Origin: DATIJJ01 sp035478255
Lineage (GTDB): Bacteria > Pseudomonadota > Gammaproteobacteria > DSM-16500
Reading direction: 5' to 3'
Assembly: GCA_035478255.1 (NCBI GenBank)
Contig: DATIJV010000025.1
Location: 1 to 6,253 of the forward strand
Length of the DNA stretch: 6,253 nucleotides
Of the stretch, positions 6,209-6,253 are shown one piece after another (positions within the stretch are counted from its first letter, which is position 1; each line of letters starts with the position of its first letter). The notes beneath the pieces were generated by a model. It saw only the letters and a list, made by a program, of their open reading frames with translations, was not told the DNA's origin and made no database searches. Position numbers and translations under genes: made by a program.

Positions 6209-6253
6209 ACCTCCTTCCCCTATCCCCTTCCTCCAAGCGAAAAGCACGCTTGG
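6209..6253 (-). repeat. Right copy of hairpin plus mirror-repeat module, cut by the window edge
   Basis: Inverted copy of the module at 163-218. The stem's first arm is CCCCTTCCTCCAAGCG (6224-6239), the loop AAAAGCA (6240-6246), and the second arm starts CGCTTGG (6247-6253) before the window ends. The homopyrimidine mirror repeat on this strand is at 6210-6234 with its centre at 6222. Compared with the left copy, one pair has changed from A-T to G-C on both sides and the wobble is now C-G, so the stem is preserved. It begins about 15 bp after the 90-bp repeat. Confidence 0.75.

Noticed and set aside
5978..6247. 89-codon minus-strand reading frame over the end of pabA and the right repeats
   Set aside because: It is antisense to pabA, composed of repeat sequence plus pabA shadow, and has no recognisable family. 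The strong Shine-Dalgarno before the inner ATG at 6202 is reported as a finding, but is not enough to call a gene.
1..6253. Composite transposon bounded by the direct repeats
   Set aside because: No transposase, no target-site duplication visible, and the interior genes are core housekeeping genes; scattered intergenic repeats explain the pattern better.

Overview
The window is a compact, AT-rich bacterial region with two divergently transcribed gene groups. They meet at a shared promoter zone (about 4074-4153) and each runs outward into a cluster of intergenic stem-loop repeats. MurF, PabB and PabA all look like gammaproteobacterial proteins. Low GC, a hypothetical protein with an effector-like composition, a long Rickettsia-type isocitrate dehydrogenase and dispersed structured repeats together suggest a host-associated gammaproteobacterium, perhaps of the Legionellales/Coxiellaceae type. 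That placement is an inference from recalled protein families and no search was run.

Minus strand, in transcription order from the centre to the left: murF (UDP-MurNAc-tripeptide--D-Ala-D-Ala ligase, peptidoglycan precursor synthesis), icd (long-form isocitrate dehydrogenase, TCA cycle), and an unrecognised 323-residue protein with two diverged copies of one internal unit. Gaps are 9 bp (murF-icd) and 17 bp (icd-hypothetical), and each downstream gene has a good Shine-Dalgarno site, so this reads as one operon. The genes have no obvious metabolic link.

Plus strand: pabB and pabA, the two subunits of aminodeoxychorismate synthase (p-aminobenzoate branch of folate synthesis), overlapping by 4 bp (ATGA). 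The lysine in the PIKGT motif marks the first gene as PabB rather than anthranilate synthase TrpE.

Both ends (1-218 and 6084-6253) carry the same repeat modules in different arrangements. A 90-bp direct repeat matches at 87 of 90 positions. A second hairpin type occurs once directly (6091-6135) and once as a diverged inverted copy (91-136). A third module occurs in opposite orientations (163-218 and 6209-6253); it combines a hairpin, which shows a compensatory base-pair change between copies, with an 11+3+11 homopurine mirror repeat. This module is the most unusual thing in the window: hairpin and mirror repeat share an arm, so the strand could fold into a hairpin-based triplex. The five protein genes are otherwise ordinary, apart from an NAD-type cofactor signature in Icd and the unknown duplicated protein. 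No tRNA, rRNA, CRISPR array, insertion sequence or transposase was seen.
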